64,000 nucleotides of DNA from Streptomyces sp. NBC_00659 (GTDB lineage Bacteria > Actinomycetota > Actinomycetes > Streptomycetales > Streptomycetaceae): positions 8,990,001 through 9,054,000 of the forward strand of contig NZ_CP109031.1 of NCBI RefSeq assembly GCF_036226925.1. Direction: 5' to 3'. This document shows, piece by piece, positions 8,682 to 17,560 of the stretch. The notes beneath the pieces are model-generated. The model did no database searches. It was not told where the DNA came from and saw only the letters and a program-made list of their open reading frames with translations. A program made the translations under genes and the position numbers. Numbering within the stretch: position 1 is the stretch's first letter; every line of letters starts with the position of its first letter.

Positions 8682-9979
8682 GGGGGCGTGTCCGTGTCCG
8701 GTTCCTCGACACCCGCCCGCTGCGCAGCAGTCAGTCGTTTCGCGACCTGTGGCTCGGCACCTCGGTCTCTCAAGTCGGTGGACAGATAGCCAACGTGGCG
8801 GTGCTGGCCCAGGTCTGGGACCTGACCGGCAGCCCAGTGGGCACCGGTGCCATCGGGCTCGCCACCGGCCTGCCGATGGTGCTGTTCGGGCTGCTCGGCG
8901 GCACGTTGGCCGATACCGTCGACCGCCGTGCGGTGGTGCGGGCCACCACCGCAGGCCAACTGCTGGCCGCCGCAGGGCTGTGTGCCCAGGCCCTGGCGGA
9001 CAACCGCAACGTGCTGCTGCTGCTCGCCCTGGTAGCCATGGGGACGAGCTGCAGCGCTCTCGGAGCTCCTGCCCGGCGCACTTTCCCGGTCCGGCTGTTG
9101 CCGGGCGACCAGGTCGCGGCCGGTCTTGCGCTGACCAACGTCTCGTTCCAGGCAGCGATGCTGGCAGGTCCTGCGATGGCCGGGCTGATCATCGCCCGCT
9201 GGGATCTCCCTGCCGCATACGCAACCCAGGCCGTGGCCATGGTCGTCTCGATGCTCGCGGTGATCCGCCTGCCCGCCATGCGGCCCGAAGGCACCGACGC
9301 GGCAGGCGGCAGACGTCGGCCGGAGCGTGGCGGTTGGCGGATCGTCCTGCGCCGCCCGACACTGTGGGGTTCGATGGCCACCGACCTGTCCGCAACGCTG
9401 CTCGCCATGCCCATCGCGCTCTTCCCGCTGGTCAACGAGATCCGCTTCGGGGGAAACCCGCAGACTCTCGGCCTGTTCCTCTCGGCCGTCGCGGTCGGGG
9501 GGATCACGGCCGGTCTGCTCTCCGGTACGGTGACGCGCTGGCGTCGTGGCGGCCTGGTCCAGCTGTCCGCAGCCGGTGTCTGGGGCCTGGCGCTGGCCTG
9601 TTTCGGTCTGGCAGGGCCGCTGTGGCTGGCGCTCGGATGCCTGGCCGTGGCGGGCGCTGCCGACACCGTTTCTGTCGTCACCCGCAGTGCCCTGGTCCAA
9701 TTGGAGACCCCGGACGCGTACCGGGGGCGGGTCTCCTCGGTAGAACACGTCATCGGTGTCGCGGGTCCCGAACTCGGCAACTTCCGTGGTGGCCTGTTGG
9801 CGTCGGCCACCTCCGCCTCCTTCTCCCTGGTCTTCGGCGGCCTGTCCGCCACCCTGGCGATCGCCGCCGTGGCCGCGACCAACGCGCCCCTTCGCGCCTA
9901 CCGCACGCCGCCTGCTGCCGCGAAGCCGACGGTCCCTGGGGTCGCCGACGCGGCGGCGACCGCTGGTCAGGTTTCCTGA
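8678..9979 (+). CDS. MFS efflux transporter
   Basis: 433 residues, about twelve membrane segments. The EntS/enterobactin-exporter-like pattern is seen: SFRDLWLGTSVSQVGGQIAN at the start, GLLGGTLADTVDRR (MFS motif A between helices 2 and 3) and a matching late motif LETPDAYRGRVSSVE. It likely exports a small hydrophobic compound by proton antiport. Start ATG overlaps the stop of the MarR gene, so it is the regulated partner. The stop is followed directly by a Tn3 transposase remnant on the other strand. Confidence 0.85.
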   Translation: MRGRVRVRFLDTRPLRSSQSFRDLWLGTSVSQVGGQIANVAVLAQVWDLTGSPVGTGAIGLATGLPMVLFGLLGGTLADTVDRRAVVRATTAGQLLAAAGLCAQALADNRNVLLLLALVAMGTSCSALGAPARRTFPVRLLPGDQVAAGLALTNVSFQAAMLAGPAMAGLIIARWDLPAAYATQAVAMVVSMLAVIRLPAMRPEGTDAAGGRRRPERGGWRIVLRRPTLWGSMATDLSATLLAMPIALFPLVNEIRFGGNPQTLGLFLSAVAVGGITAGLLSGTVTRWRRGGLVQLSAAGVWGLALACFGLAGPLWLALGCLAVAGAADTVSVVTRSALVQLETPDAYRGRVSSVEHVIGVAGPELGNFRGGLLASATSASFSLVFGGLSATLAIAAVAATNAPLRAYRTPPAAAKPTVPGVADAAATAGQVS

Positions 9980-9989
9980 TTCGCCTTCC

Positions 9990-10340
9990 GCCTTGAGCCC
10001 GGTGAGAGGGGTCGTCAGCGTCCGGATCGCGCAGAGGACGCAGGCCCCCGGGCAGCTCGGGGAGTCGGAAGGAATACCGGCCGAGCATGTTGATGTGATG
10101 GGGGGCGAACGGGGAGAGGCGGGCCACGTCCTCGTCGCGGACATCGAACCGGTCCTCGCGCAGCTGAGTGACGGCGGCGTCCATGTACCTCGTGTTGAAG
10201 AGCACGAGGGCGTTGAGGACCAGGCCGAGGACCCGTTCGCGCCGGGCTGTGAGGTCGACGTGCTGAGATCCCAGGTGTGAGGCTGCGCGGGCCCGGCTGC
10301 TGCGAGCGCGTTCTGACGCATCGAGCGCCTCCCACAGGCC
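9990..10340 (-). pseudogene. C-terminal remnant of a Tn3-family transposase
   Basis: The minus strand reads RERVLGLVLNALVLFNTRYMDAAV, VRDEDVARLSPFAPHHINML and GRYSFRLPELPGGLRPLRDPD. This is the well conserved end of actinomycete Tn3-type transposases (usual: LGLVLNA--LWNTRY-DAA, HIN-LGRY-F, GLRPLRDP). Only about 100 residues of the roughly 1000 remain, without the catalytic residues. The upstream part (10260-10340) is less certain. Limits are approximate. Confidence 0.7.
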
Positions 10341-10507
10341 CCGTAGCGTCCCCTCGAAGAGGTCAACTCTTGAATGCGCGGTTCAACGCGAGCCGGGCGC
10401 GTCGTCGGGGTTCGAACGCGTCGGGGCGCCGGACGCGGTTCAAGCGGTGACAGATGGCGGTTTGCTGGGCCCGCGCACGCGAACTCCCTTCATTTCGGCT
10501 TCAGTTG

Positions 10508-10553
10508 TTGACGTCCGGAACATGCGGGGATACAACCCGGAGAGAGCGCTCTC
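10508..10553 (+). promoter_or_regulatory. Promoter with LacI-type operator for the GH64 gene
   Basis: TTGACG (10508-10513), a 17-base spacer and TACAAC (10531-10536) form a plausible vegetative promoter. Directly downstream, GAGAGCGCTCTC (10542-10553) is a perfect 12-base palindrome of the GAGCGCTC type bound by LacI-family sugar repressors in Streptomyces (CebR-like sites have the same core). It would cover the transcription start, so the glucanase gene is probably repressed until a sugar inducer is present. Confidence 0.55.
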
Positions 10554-10607
10554 CGTCTGCTGTTGCTCCGCCCCCACACACGCCGACCCGGCATGAGGAG
10601 ATCCCGC

Positions 10608-11963
10608 ATGCAGTTCTTAGCCAGCGCCCTTCCCCACCGGCCGTCGAGCAGAACCGCACGGGCCCGTACGGCTCTCGGTCTCGTCGTCGTCCTGCTCGCC
10701 GCCTGCGTCGCCTTCCTGAGCCCGTCCTCCGCGCACGCCGCCGACCAACTGCTGTCCCAGGGGCGGCCCGCCGCGGCCTCCTCGGTCGAGAACGGGTCCT
10801 TCTCCGCCGGAGCCGCGGTCGACGGGAACACCGGCACCCGGTGGTCCTCGGCCTTCTCCGACCCCCAGTGGCTGCGTGTCGATCTCGGGTCGGTCCAGCA
10901 GATCACCCGCGTCACCCTGAACTGGGAGGCCGCCTACGGCACGTCGTTCCAGATCCAGACCTCCGCGGACGCGAACACCTGGGCCACCGTGTACTCCACG
11001 GCGACCGGCACCGGCGGCGTGCAGAACATCAACGTCACCGGCAGCGGCAGATACGTGCGCGTCCTCGGAACGGCGCGAGCCACCCCGTACGGCTACTCCC
11101 TGTGGGAGTTCCAGGTGTACGGGCCCGGAAGCACCACCCCGCCGGACGACTTCTGGGGCAGCACCGGCGACATACCCGCCGCGAACAACGCCGTCGAGGT
11201 GAAAGTCCTCAACCGCACCAACGGCAAGTACCCCGACAGCCAGGTGTACTGGAGCTTCAACGGCCAGGTCCACTCCATCGCCGAGCAGCCCTACCTCGAC
11301 ATGCCGGCGAACTCCGCAGGCCGCATGTACTTCTACCTCGGTTCGCCGAACGGTCCGTACTACGACTTCATCGAGTTCACCGTCGGCAACAACGTCTTCA
11401 ACGGCAACACCACCAGGGTCGACGCCTTCGGCCTCAAACTGGCCATGCGCCTGCACTCCAAGGACGGGTACGACGTCGAGGTCGGTGAGAACCGGGGGAC
11501 CTTCGCCGAGGACCGCGCGACGACGTTCCAGCGGTTCACGGCCGCCGTCCCCGATCAATTCAAGGTGCTGGCCCAGACCCAGGCCCCGTACCGGATCATC
11601 GCGCCCGGCAGCGACCCGAGCTTCCGGGCGGGCGGCGCCAACGCCGGCTACTTCACCTCCTACGCCCAGTCCGTGGGCGTGAGTGCCGCCACCTCCGACA
11701 TCTTCGGCTGTGCCGCGGCTCTCGCGAGCAACCCCGACATGTGCGCCGCCCTCAACCGCCATGTGGCGACCCTGCCGGCCTCGCAACAGGGCGATCCCGC
11801 CCAGTACTACAAGGCGGCGCCGGCGAACTACTACGCCAGGTTCTGGCACGACAACGCCATCAACAACCTCGCCTACGGCTTCCCCTACGACGACGTGGCG
11901 GGTCAGTCCTCCTTCGTCTCCCACGGCAGCCCGCAGTGGCTGCTGGTCGCCGTCGGCTGGTAG
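10608..11963 (+). CDS. Secreted GH64 beta-1,3-glucanase with CBM32/F5-8C domain
   Basis: 451 residues. ATG 10608 is chosen because GAGGAG lies 7 bases upstream; an ATG at 10593 lacks this. Residues 1 to about 45 form a long Sec/Tat-like signal with a hydrophobic core ending SAHAA. Residues about 45-160 are a discoidin/F5-8C carbohydrate-binding module (AVDGNTGTRWSS, WLRVDLGSVQQITRVTL, SLWEFQVYG). Residues about 170-451 match GH64, an inverting glucanase releasing laminaripentaose from beta-1,3-glucan, with a thaumatin-like part (NAVEVKVLNRTNGKYPDSQV, FARFWHDNAIN-like end). Likely attacks fungal walls. Regulated by the operator just upstream. Confidence 0.85.
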   Translation: MQFLASALPHRPSSRTARARTALGLVVVLLAACVAFLSPSSAHAADQLLSQGRPAAASSVENGSFSAGAAVDGNTGTRWSSAFSDPQWLRVDLGSVQQITRVTLNWEAAYGTSFQIQTSADANTWATVYSTATGTGGVQNINVTGSGRYVRVLGTARATPYGYSLWEFQVYGPGSTTPPDDFWGSTGDIPAANNAVEVKVLNRTNGKYPDSQVYWSFNGQVHSIAEQPYLDMPANSAGRMYFYLGSPNGPYYDFIEFTVGNNVFNGNTTRVDAFGLKLAMRLHSKDGYDVEVGENRGTFAEDRATTFQRFTAAVPDQFKVLAQTQAPYRIIAPGSDPSFRAGGANAGYFTSYAQSVGVSAATSDIFGCAAALASNPDMCAALNRHVATLPASQQGDPAQYYKAAPANYYARFWHDNAINNLAYGFPYDDVAGQSSFVSHGSPQWLLVAVGW

Positions 11964-12436
11964 TCGGGTCCGCTACCAAGGGGCGGGCCGTGCCGGCTCG
12001 ACGCCGTCGTGTCGGCGAAGGGGTCGATCACGACGCCGGGATCGAGGATCCCGGACGGGGCCGGCACGGCCTTGCCCGCCCACGGGGCGGCGGCGAAGAG
12101 GCCGGGACCACCGGTCGTACCACGACCGGTGGTCCCGGCCCTGCTCGGTATCAACGCCGCCGCCCACCTCCAGGAGCAGACCGAACGCGCCCGATCTCAC
12201 CTTCGGTGAGCTCCACCTCGTCGGGCCGTAGCTTGGACGCGTCGCGGATCTCGTGGGCCGCGCCGGGAACAGGCGGTGCCGCCTGCACGGTTGCACCGAC
12301 CGGGGGACCGACGCCGCGCGGGCGGGGAACACGGAGACCAGGAGGTCGTCCGCCCCGCCAGGATCCGGGCCCCGGGATCGCGGTACGCCCGCCGCGCATT
12401 CGGACCAAGACGTATTTTCTGCAGGAGGACTGTTTC
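11964..12436. other. Non-coding, strongly structured spacer
   Basis: No gene is supported here. The DNA folds well: GGGCGGG and CCGTGCCGG at 11981-11996 pair with CCGGCACGG (12061-12069) and CCCGCCC (12075-12081) with one 5-base bulge; inside lies CCGGGATC-GAG-GATCCCGG (12036-12054); and a 19-bp hairpin follows at 12100-12140. The last is a likely terminator. AGGAGGA at 12423-12429 is the ribosome binding site of the next gene. A short minus-strand frame reads AHEIRDASKLRPDEVELTEG, possibly a remnant. Confidence 0.5.
12100..12140 (+). terminator. 19-bp hairpin terminator after the GH64 gene
   Basis: Perfect stem beginning GGCCGGGACCACCGG on the left arm with a 3-base loop (ACC, 12119-12121). 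There is no T tract, as is usual for Streptomyces terminators. Confidence 0.65.
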
Positions 12437-13270
12437 ATGACTGACCGGCCCTTGACGCTCATGGCAGTGCACGCCCACCCCGACGACGAGGCCACCGGAA
12501 CCGGAGGGGTCCTCGCGCGGTACGCGGCGGAAGGCATCCGCACGGTTCTCGTGACGTGTACCGACGGCCGTTGCGGTGACGGACCGGGGGGTGTCAAGCC
12601 GGGCGATCCCGGGCACGATCCGGCGGCCGTCGCCTTGATGCGTCGCGAAGAACTCGAGGCGAGCTGTGACGTCCTGAAGATCAGCGATCTGGAGACGCTG
12701 GACTACGCCGACTCCGGGATGATGGGCTGGGCGAGCAACGACGCCTCCGGATCCTTCTGGGGCACCCCCGTGCAGGAAGGCGCCGCCCGACTCGCCGAAC
12801 TCATGCGGCACTACCAGCCCGATGTGGTCGTCACCTATGACGAGAACGGCTTCTACGGCCACCCCGACCACATCCAGGCCCACCGCATCACGATGGCGGC
12901 GCTGGAGATGACCGAGCTGACGCCGAAGGTGTACTGGACCACGATGCCCCGCTCGATGATGCAGCGGTTCGGCGAGATCATGCGCGAGTTCCATGAGGAC
13001 ATGCCCGAGCCGGATCCCGCCGAGGCCGCCGCGTTGGCCGAGATCGGCCTCCCCGACGACGAGATCACCACGTGGGTGGACGCCACCGCGTTCAGCGGTC
13101 AGAAGTTCGACGCGCTGGCCGCGCACGCCAGCCAGGGCGAGAACATCTTCTTCCTCAAGATGGGCAAGGAGAGGTTCGGCGAGTTGATGGGCACGGAGAC
13201 CTTCGTACGTGTCCAGGACACCACCGGCGCGGCCGTACCCGAGAACGATCTCTTCGCCGGACTGCGCTGA
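12437..13270 (+). CDS. PIG-L (LmbE/MshB/Mca-type) deacetylase
   Basis: 277 residues; ATG preceded by AGGAGGA at 7 bases. The zinc-binding motif AHPDDEATGTGG lies at about residues 12-23 and the second metal ligand in YGHPDHIQAH. This is the family of GlcNAc-inositol deacetylase (MshB) and mycothiol conjugate amidase (Mca). The C-terminal GQKFDALAAHASQGENIFF resembles Mca, where it follows the metal site, so an amidase role in mycothiol-dependent detoxification is possible, but a stand-alone deacetylase cannot be excluded. It is flanked by terminators on both sides, so it is probably a single-gene unit. Confidence 0.8.
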   Translation: MTDRPLTLMAVHAHPDDEATGTGGVLARYAAEGIRTVLVTCTDGRCGDGPGGVKPGDPGHDPAAVALMRREELEASCDVLKISDLETLDYADSGMMGWASNDASGSFWGTPVQEGAARLAELMRHYQPDVVVTYDENGFYGHPDHIQAHRITMAALEMTELTPKVYWTTMPRSMMQRFGEIMREFHEDMPEPDPAEAAALAEIGLPDDEITTWVDATAFSGQKFDALAAHASQGENIFFLKMGKERFGELMGTETFVRVQDTTGAAVPENDLFAGLR

Positions 13271-13285
13271 TCCGCACGTCACAAA

Positions 13286-13321
13286 CCCGGCGGTCTGCTC
13301 CGATCGGGGCAGACCGCCGGG
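13286..13321 (+). terminator. Hairpin terminator after the PIG-L gene
   Basis: CCCGGCGGTCTGC (13286-13298) pairs perfectly with GCAGACCGCCGGG (13309-13321) around a 10-base loop. Confidence 0.75.
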
Positions 13322-13341
13322 GTGGTGTTGAATGTGGCTCC

Positions 13342-14211
13342 ATGAGTGCGCGTGGACGTGCGGCGAGCCGGACGGCGGTGCTGGTCTGTCAGGGGCGGGC
13401 GGCCGCGGACGGGCTTGCCGCTCCAGGCCGGTTCGCTGATCCGGTGGCGGTGCGGCTGCTGCGCGTCGCGGAACGTACGCCCGTGGACGAGGTGCGCTCG
13501 AACACTCCGCCGAGGGGCTGGCGGGAGCGCACCGTGTACGAGAGTGTGCGGGCGTGCGCCGAGGTGGTCGTGCCGCGGACAGTGGCGATCGACCAGGCAC
13601 TGCGCGCTCGTGCGACCGGGCAGCTGGTGATTCTCGGCGCCGGTCTTGATACGCGAGCGTGGCGTCTGCCCGAGCTCGCGCGGACCGATGTATGGGAGGT
13701 CGACCATCCGGCCTCCCAGAAGGACAAGCGCGCCCGTCTCGCCGCCGGGCTGTCGGCCACCGCCCGTTCCGTGCGGTTCACACCGGTCGATTTCGCCGTC
13801 GATGATCTCGGTGCGGCGTTGGACGCCGCGGGTCACGATCCATCCGCGCCGACGACATGGCTCTGGGAGGGCGTCGTCCCTTACCTCACGCGGAACGAGG
13901 TGCGTGCCACAGTGGCCGCCCTCGCCGCCCGGACGGTCCCGGGCAGTGCACTCGTGGTCAACTACCAGGCACCGTCGGCGAGGGCGGCCGTAGGCCGACT
14001 GCTGACACGCCTGCTCGGCAGTTCGATCACCGCGGGCGAGCCGTGGCGCTCGCTGTGGCGACCGCAGCAGATGGCCGAACTGCTCGCGGAATTCGGCCTG
14101 CGGGTGGCGTCGGACGACAACCTCCTCGCCCTCGCGGACACCCTCGGCGTCCCGACACGTGGGCGGACATCCTTGCGGTCGGGTCGCGTAGCCGTCGCGG
14201 AGAGCCGATGA
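13342..14211 (+). CDS. SAM-dependent methyltransferase (leucine carboxyl methyltransferase-like)
   Basis: 289 residues. Family pattern of the actinomycete putative methyltransferases (TIGR00027/LCM type): an N-terminal helical part with RTVYESVRACAEVVVPRT, then QLVILGAGLDTRAWRLPEL (SAM-binding glycine motif), VWEVDHPASQKDK and TTWLWEGVVPYLTRNEV. These enzymes methylate carboxylates or small molecules; most members have no known substrate. ATG at 13342 has only a weak ribosome binding site. It stands between a terminator and the secreted esterase gene on the same strand, with 226 bases in between, so a shared operon is unlikely. Confidence 0.75.
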   Translation: MSARGRAASRTAVLVCQGRAAADGLAAPGRFADPVAVRLLRVAERTPVDEVRSNTPPRGWRERTVYESVRACAEVVVPRTVAIDQALRARATGQLVILGAGLDTRAWRLPELARTDVWEVDHPASQKDKRARLAAGLSATARSVRFTPVDFAVDDLGAALDAAGHDPSAPTTWLWEGVVPYLTRNEVRATVAALAARTVPGSALVVNYQAPSARAAVGRLLTRLLGSSITAGEPWRSLWRPQQMAELLAEFGLRVASDDNLLALADTLGVPTRGRTSLRSGRVAVAESR

Positions 14212-14437
14212 CCTGAGGAATCGACCGGGGGCATGCCCTGGTCGGGCAGCCCCCATCGCGATGACGGGGCCTTGCGCATCCCGCCGCCGGAGCACGCCCG
14301 CGCCCGCGGATCGCGCCATGGTGGCTGACGCCTCTCCCGCGGCCGTCATCATGGCGGGCCGGCACATGTCCCCGACGGTCCCCCTGTCACTAGCCTCCGG
14401 CGCGTCCACCCCATCCCACTCGGATTCGAGGTCCCGG

Positions 14438-15883
14438 ATGCGCCACCCCAGTACGGACGTCACCCCACCCGGCGGACGGCGGCCCCGATGGCGGGCCGCG
14501 CTCTGCGCGCTGTTGCTCGCGACCGCCGTTCCGGGCGTCGTCGCGTCGGCCACGCCGTCACCCGCCGCCGACCAGGGCGCACCCGCCGGGCTCTGTTCCG
14601 CGGGCGATCCGCCGCGGGTAACCGGCGCCGCCTTCCAACAGGCCGTCTGTCTCGACGAGTTGACCACGGCCGGGACCGTGGCCTCCGGACACACCGACCC
14701 GGCCGACTACGCGGGCCTGACGCCCAAGGACCTGCCGACGCCCAGCGGAGTGCCCGGGACCCAGATCGACGGCTACTTCCCCGACACGTCCACCACCAAC
14801 ACCAACCACGGCTGGACGCACGACGCGCAGTTCGTCATCCGGCTGCCCGACCACTGGAACGGCGGACTCGTCGTCGCCGGAACACCGGGCAACCGGGAGC
14901 AGTACGCCAACGACCGCGCGATCTCCGACTGGGTACTCTCGCGCGGCTACGCCTACGCCGCCACCGACAAGGGCAACACCGGTCTCGCCTTCTACCGGGA
15001 CGGCGACCGCCCCGGCGACGCCATCGCCGAGTGGAACACCAGGCTCACCCAGCTCACCCGGGCCGCCCGCGCCGTCGTCAGGCAGCGCTACGGGAAGTCC
15101 CCCTCCCGCACCGTCGCCACGGGCATCTCCAACGGTGGCTACCTGGTCCGCTGGCAACTGGAGCACCACCCCGAGCTCTACGACGGGGGAGTCGACTGGG
15201 AGGGCACGCTCTGGACCTCCGACGGACCCGGCCTGCTCACCTTCCTGCCGCCCGCGCTGCGCGCGTACCCGGCCTACGCGGCCGGCGGACCCGGCGCCGA
15301 GGCGGCTCGGGAGGCGCTGCACGCGGCAGGCTATCCGGCCGGATCGGAGTTCCTCTGGCCCTATCACCACAAGACCTACTGGGATCTGACCCAGCGCCTC
15401 TACCGTGAGGAACTGGACCCCGGCTACGACGGGACGACCGAGGCGGGAACCCCGTTCTGCGCCTCCGGAACCCCCGACTGCGACGCCGACTACGACTACG
15501 GCGCGAGGCCGCGGGCGGTGCACCGCGCCGTCGACCGCATCGCGCTGACCGGGCGCATCGGCAAGCCGCTCATCACCCTCCAGGGCACGCTCGACGTGCT
15601 GCTGCCGATCAGCCGCGACGCGGACGTCTACGCCCGCATGGTGCGCGATGCCGGGCGGGGACCGTTGCTGCGGTACTACCGCATCGCGGACGGGACGCAC
15701 ACCGACTCGCTCGTCGACGCCTTCCCGGACCGACTCCGTCCGATGACCCCCTGCCACCGTTCGGCCTTCACGGCGCTGGAACGCTGGCTGGCCGGCGACG
15801 GACGCCCTCCGGCCGGCCACACCGTGCCGCGCCCGGCGGACGCGGACGCTTCGACACTGCTGACGGAATGCCCCTTGGAATAG
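14438..15883 (+). CDS. Secreted alpha/beta hydrolase (3-hydroxybutyrate oligomer hydrolase/tannase-like)
   Basis: 481 residues. ATG 14438 is preceded by GAGG at 6 bases. A signal peptide covers about 1-45 (RAALCALLLATAVPGVVASA). The nucleophile elbow is GISNGGYL; RLPDHWNGGLVVAGTPGNRE and GYAYAATDKGNTGL are typical of the large tannase/feruloyl esterase and 3-hydroxybutyrate oligomer hydrolase relatives. DVLLPISRDADVY and DGTHTDSL likely carry the acid and the catalytic His. Cysteines in FCASGTPDCDAD could form a disulfide. The enzyme probably cleaves ester bonds outside the cell. Substrate not determined. Confidence 0.7.
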   Translation: MRHPSTDVTPPGGRRPRWRAALCALLLATAVPGVVASATPSPAADQGAPAGLCSAGDPPRVTGAAFQQAVCLDELTTAGTVASGHTDPADYAGLTPKDLPTPSGVPGTQIDGYFPDTSTTNTNHGWTHDAQFVIRLPDHWNGGLVVAGTPGNREQYANDRAISDWVLSRGYAYAATDKGNTGLAFYRDGDRPGDAIAEWNTRLTQLTRAARAVVRQRYGKSPSRTVATGISNGGYLVRWQLEHHPELYDGGVDWEGTLWTSDGPGLLTFLPPALRAYPAYAAGGPGAEAAREALHAAGYPAGSEFLWPYHHKTYWDLTQRLYREELDPGYDGTTEAGTPFCASGTPDCDADYDYGARPRAVHRAVDRIALTGRIGKPLITLQGTLDVLLPISRDADVYARMVRDAGRGPLLRYYRIADGTHTDSLVDAFPDRLRPMTPCHRSAFTALERWLAGDGRPPAGHTVPRPADADASTLLTECPLE

Positions 15884-15897
15884 CGCCCTGACAGCTG

Positions 15898-15930
15898 CCC
15901 GCCCGGCCGCGTCCGCAGCGGCCCGGCGGG
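15898..15930 (+). terminator. Hairpin terminator after the esterase gene
   Basis: CCCGCCCGGCCGC (15898-15910) pairs with GCGGCCCGGCGGG (15918-15930) with one C-C mismatch and a 7-base loop. Confidence 0.6.
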
Positions 15931-16068
15931 AGACGCCGGCCGCGTGGGGCGCGGTGGTGCGGTACCGCCTCATGGCGAGCCTCGGCACCGGCACCCCCAC
16001 ACGCTGTCGGTCGTACCGGTGACGGCAACCGTGTCCCGGCCTTCGGCTCCTGCCTTAATCTGACGCGT

Positions 16069-17547
16069 ATGAACGCACCGGGGGACATGATCGACGGACG
16101 CTTCGAGTTGATCGATCGGCTGGGCAGCGGGGGTATGGGCACGGTGTGGCGGGCTCGCGACACCGTGCTGGACCGGGACGTCGCCCTCAAAGCCGTACAC
16201 CCCGAGGCGGAGGCGTCCCAGGCAGTCCGCGAACGGGTCATGCGCGAGGCGAAGGCCCTGGCACGGCTCAACAATCCGCACGTGGTGACCGTCCACCAGA
16301 TCGTCGACACACACCCCCACCCGTGGATCGTGATGGAGCTGGTGCCCGGCCAGTCATTGCAACAACGCTTGTCCGAAGGAGTGTTGAGCCCGGCGGAGAC
16401 CGCGCGCATCGGCCGTCAGGTGCTCGCCGCCCTGCGAGTCGCCCACGCGGCAGGTATTCAGCACCGGGACGTCAAGCCGGCCAACGTCCTGCTCCGTCCC
16501 GACGGCCAGGCCGTGCTCACGGACTTCGGTATCGCCGCTCTCCAGGGCGCGACCGCACTCACGGTCACCGGCGAACTCGTCGGCTCTCCCGAGTACATGG
16601 CCCCTGAGCGCATTCGCGGTCACGGCGACGACCCGGCCTCCGACCTGTGGTCCCTCGGACTGCTCCTGTACGTGTGCGTGGAGGGTGTGAGCCCGCTCCG
16701 CCGTGTGACCACGCTCGCCACCCTGGCCGCTGTCCTCGACGACCCGGTTCCACCGCCCGTGCGCTCCGGCCTCCTCTCCGAGGTCCTGCGGTCCCTCCTC
16801 GTACGCGACCCCGCCGCCCGCCCCGATGGCGTGCGACTGGACGCGTTGCTGGCCCAGGTCGAGTCGGGCGCCTCACCGCGGTGGGACCCGCCGACGCTGA
16901 CGGCGGCGTCGATCCCGGCACCGCCCGTCCCGGCACCGTCCTTCCCGGCACCGCCCACCCGGCCGGATTCCCCGGTCCCTGGACATCCGCACCGGCACCG
17001 CGGAGCCGTCCTCGCTGTTGCGCTCACCCTGACCGTCATCGCGGTCACCACACTGGTTCTCACCCTGGCCCCGTTCGGCGACGACAAGCCGTCCGCCCGG
17101 GCAGGAGGTGCCGCGCCGAGCACATCCGCCTTACCCGCCACCACGGCTCGGAGTTCGCCGCCGCAGCGGAGTGCGAGTCCCGCCGCCGTGCCCAGTGATC
17201 CGGTGGTGTCCAGTCCCGCCCGTAGTGATGCGGTGGTGTCCACCCCCGCCCGTTCCGAGTCGTCGCCCGCTCCGGCGGAATCCGGTCGCTGGATCGCCCA
17301 GCTGTCCTCCGAACCCGTCTCCGCGGGTACCGCAGCCCGCGACCGGCATCTCGCGGACATTCGTCTCTCTGTGCCGGAAGCGCTCGTGCTGCGCAGCGAC
17401 GACTACGCGCCCCTGCGCCCCGGCTACTGGGTGATCTACGCGCCCGGTCCGTTCGCCGACAACCGCGCGGCCCTCGCGTTCTGCGCAGAACGCGGCCGCA
17501 CGACCAGCAACAGCTGCATCGGCCGCTACATCAAGGGGCGTGGCTGA
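16069..17547 (+). CDS. Membrane Ser/Thr protein kinase (Pkn type)
   Basis: 492 residues. Kinase domain at about 10-270: GSGGMGTVW glycine loop (19-27), Lys41 in DVALKAV, HRDVKPANVLL with Asp134, DFGIA with Asp152, and GSPEYMAPE. A Pro-rich linker leads to one membrane helix (about 313-338), then a Ser/Pro/Thr-rich outer segment containing near-repeats (PVVSSPARSDAVV / STPARSES) and a folded C-terminal domain of about 80 residues (GYWVIYAPGPFADNRAALAF) that resembles SPOR-like modules. It likely senses something outside and phosphorylates cell proteins. The gene is convergent with the MFS gene, only 13 bases apart. Confidence 0.9.
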   Translation: MNAPGDMIDGRFELIDRLGSGGMGTVWRARDTVLDRDVALKAVHPEAEASQAVRERVMREAKALARLNNPHVVTVHQIVDTHPHPWIVMELVPGQSLQQRLSEGVLSPAETARIGRQVLAALRVAHAAGIQHRDVKPANVLLRPDGQAVLTDFGIAALQGATALTVTGELVGSPEYMAPERIRGHGDDPASDLWSLGLLLYVCVEGVSPLRRVTTLATLAAVLDDPVPPPVRSGLLSEVLRSLLVRDPAARPDGVRLDALLAQVESGASPRWDPPTLTAASIPAPPVPAPSFPAPPTRPDSPVPGHPHRHRGAVLAVALTLTVIAVTTLVLTLAPFGDDKPSARAGGAAPSTSALPATTARSSPPQRSASPAAVPSDPVVSSPARSDAVVSTPARSESSPAPAESGRWIAQLSSEPVSAGTAARDRHLADIRLSVPEALVLRSDDYAPLRPGYWVIYAPGPFADNRAALAFCAERGRTTSNSCIGRYIKGRG

Positions 17548-17560
17548 GCCGACACCCGCC

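Noticed and set aside
8324..10366. Minus-strand open frame of 680 codons
   Set aside because: It is antisense to the MarR and MFS genes, whose families are clear, and its translation is Arg/Gly/Gln-rich without any domain; a mirror effect of high GC.
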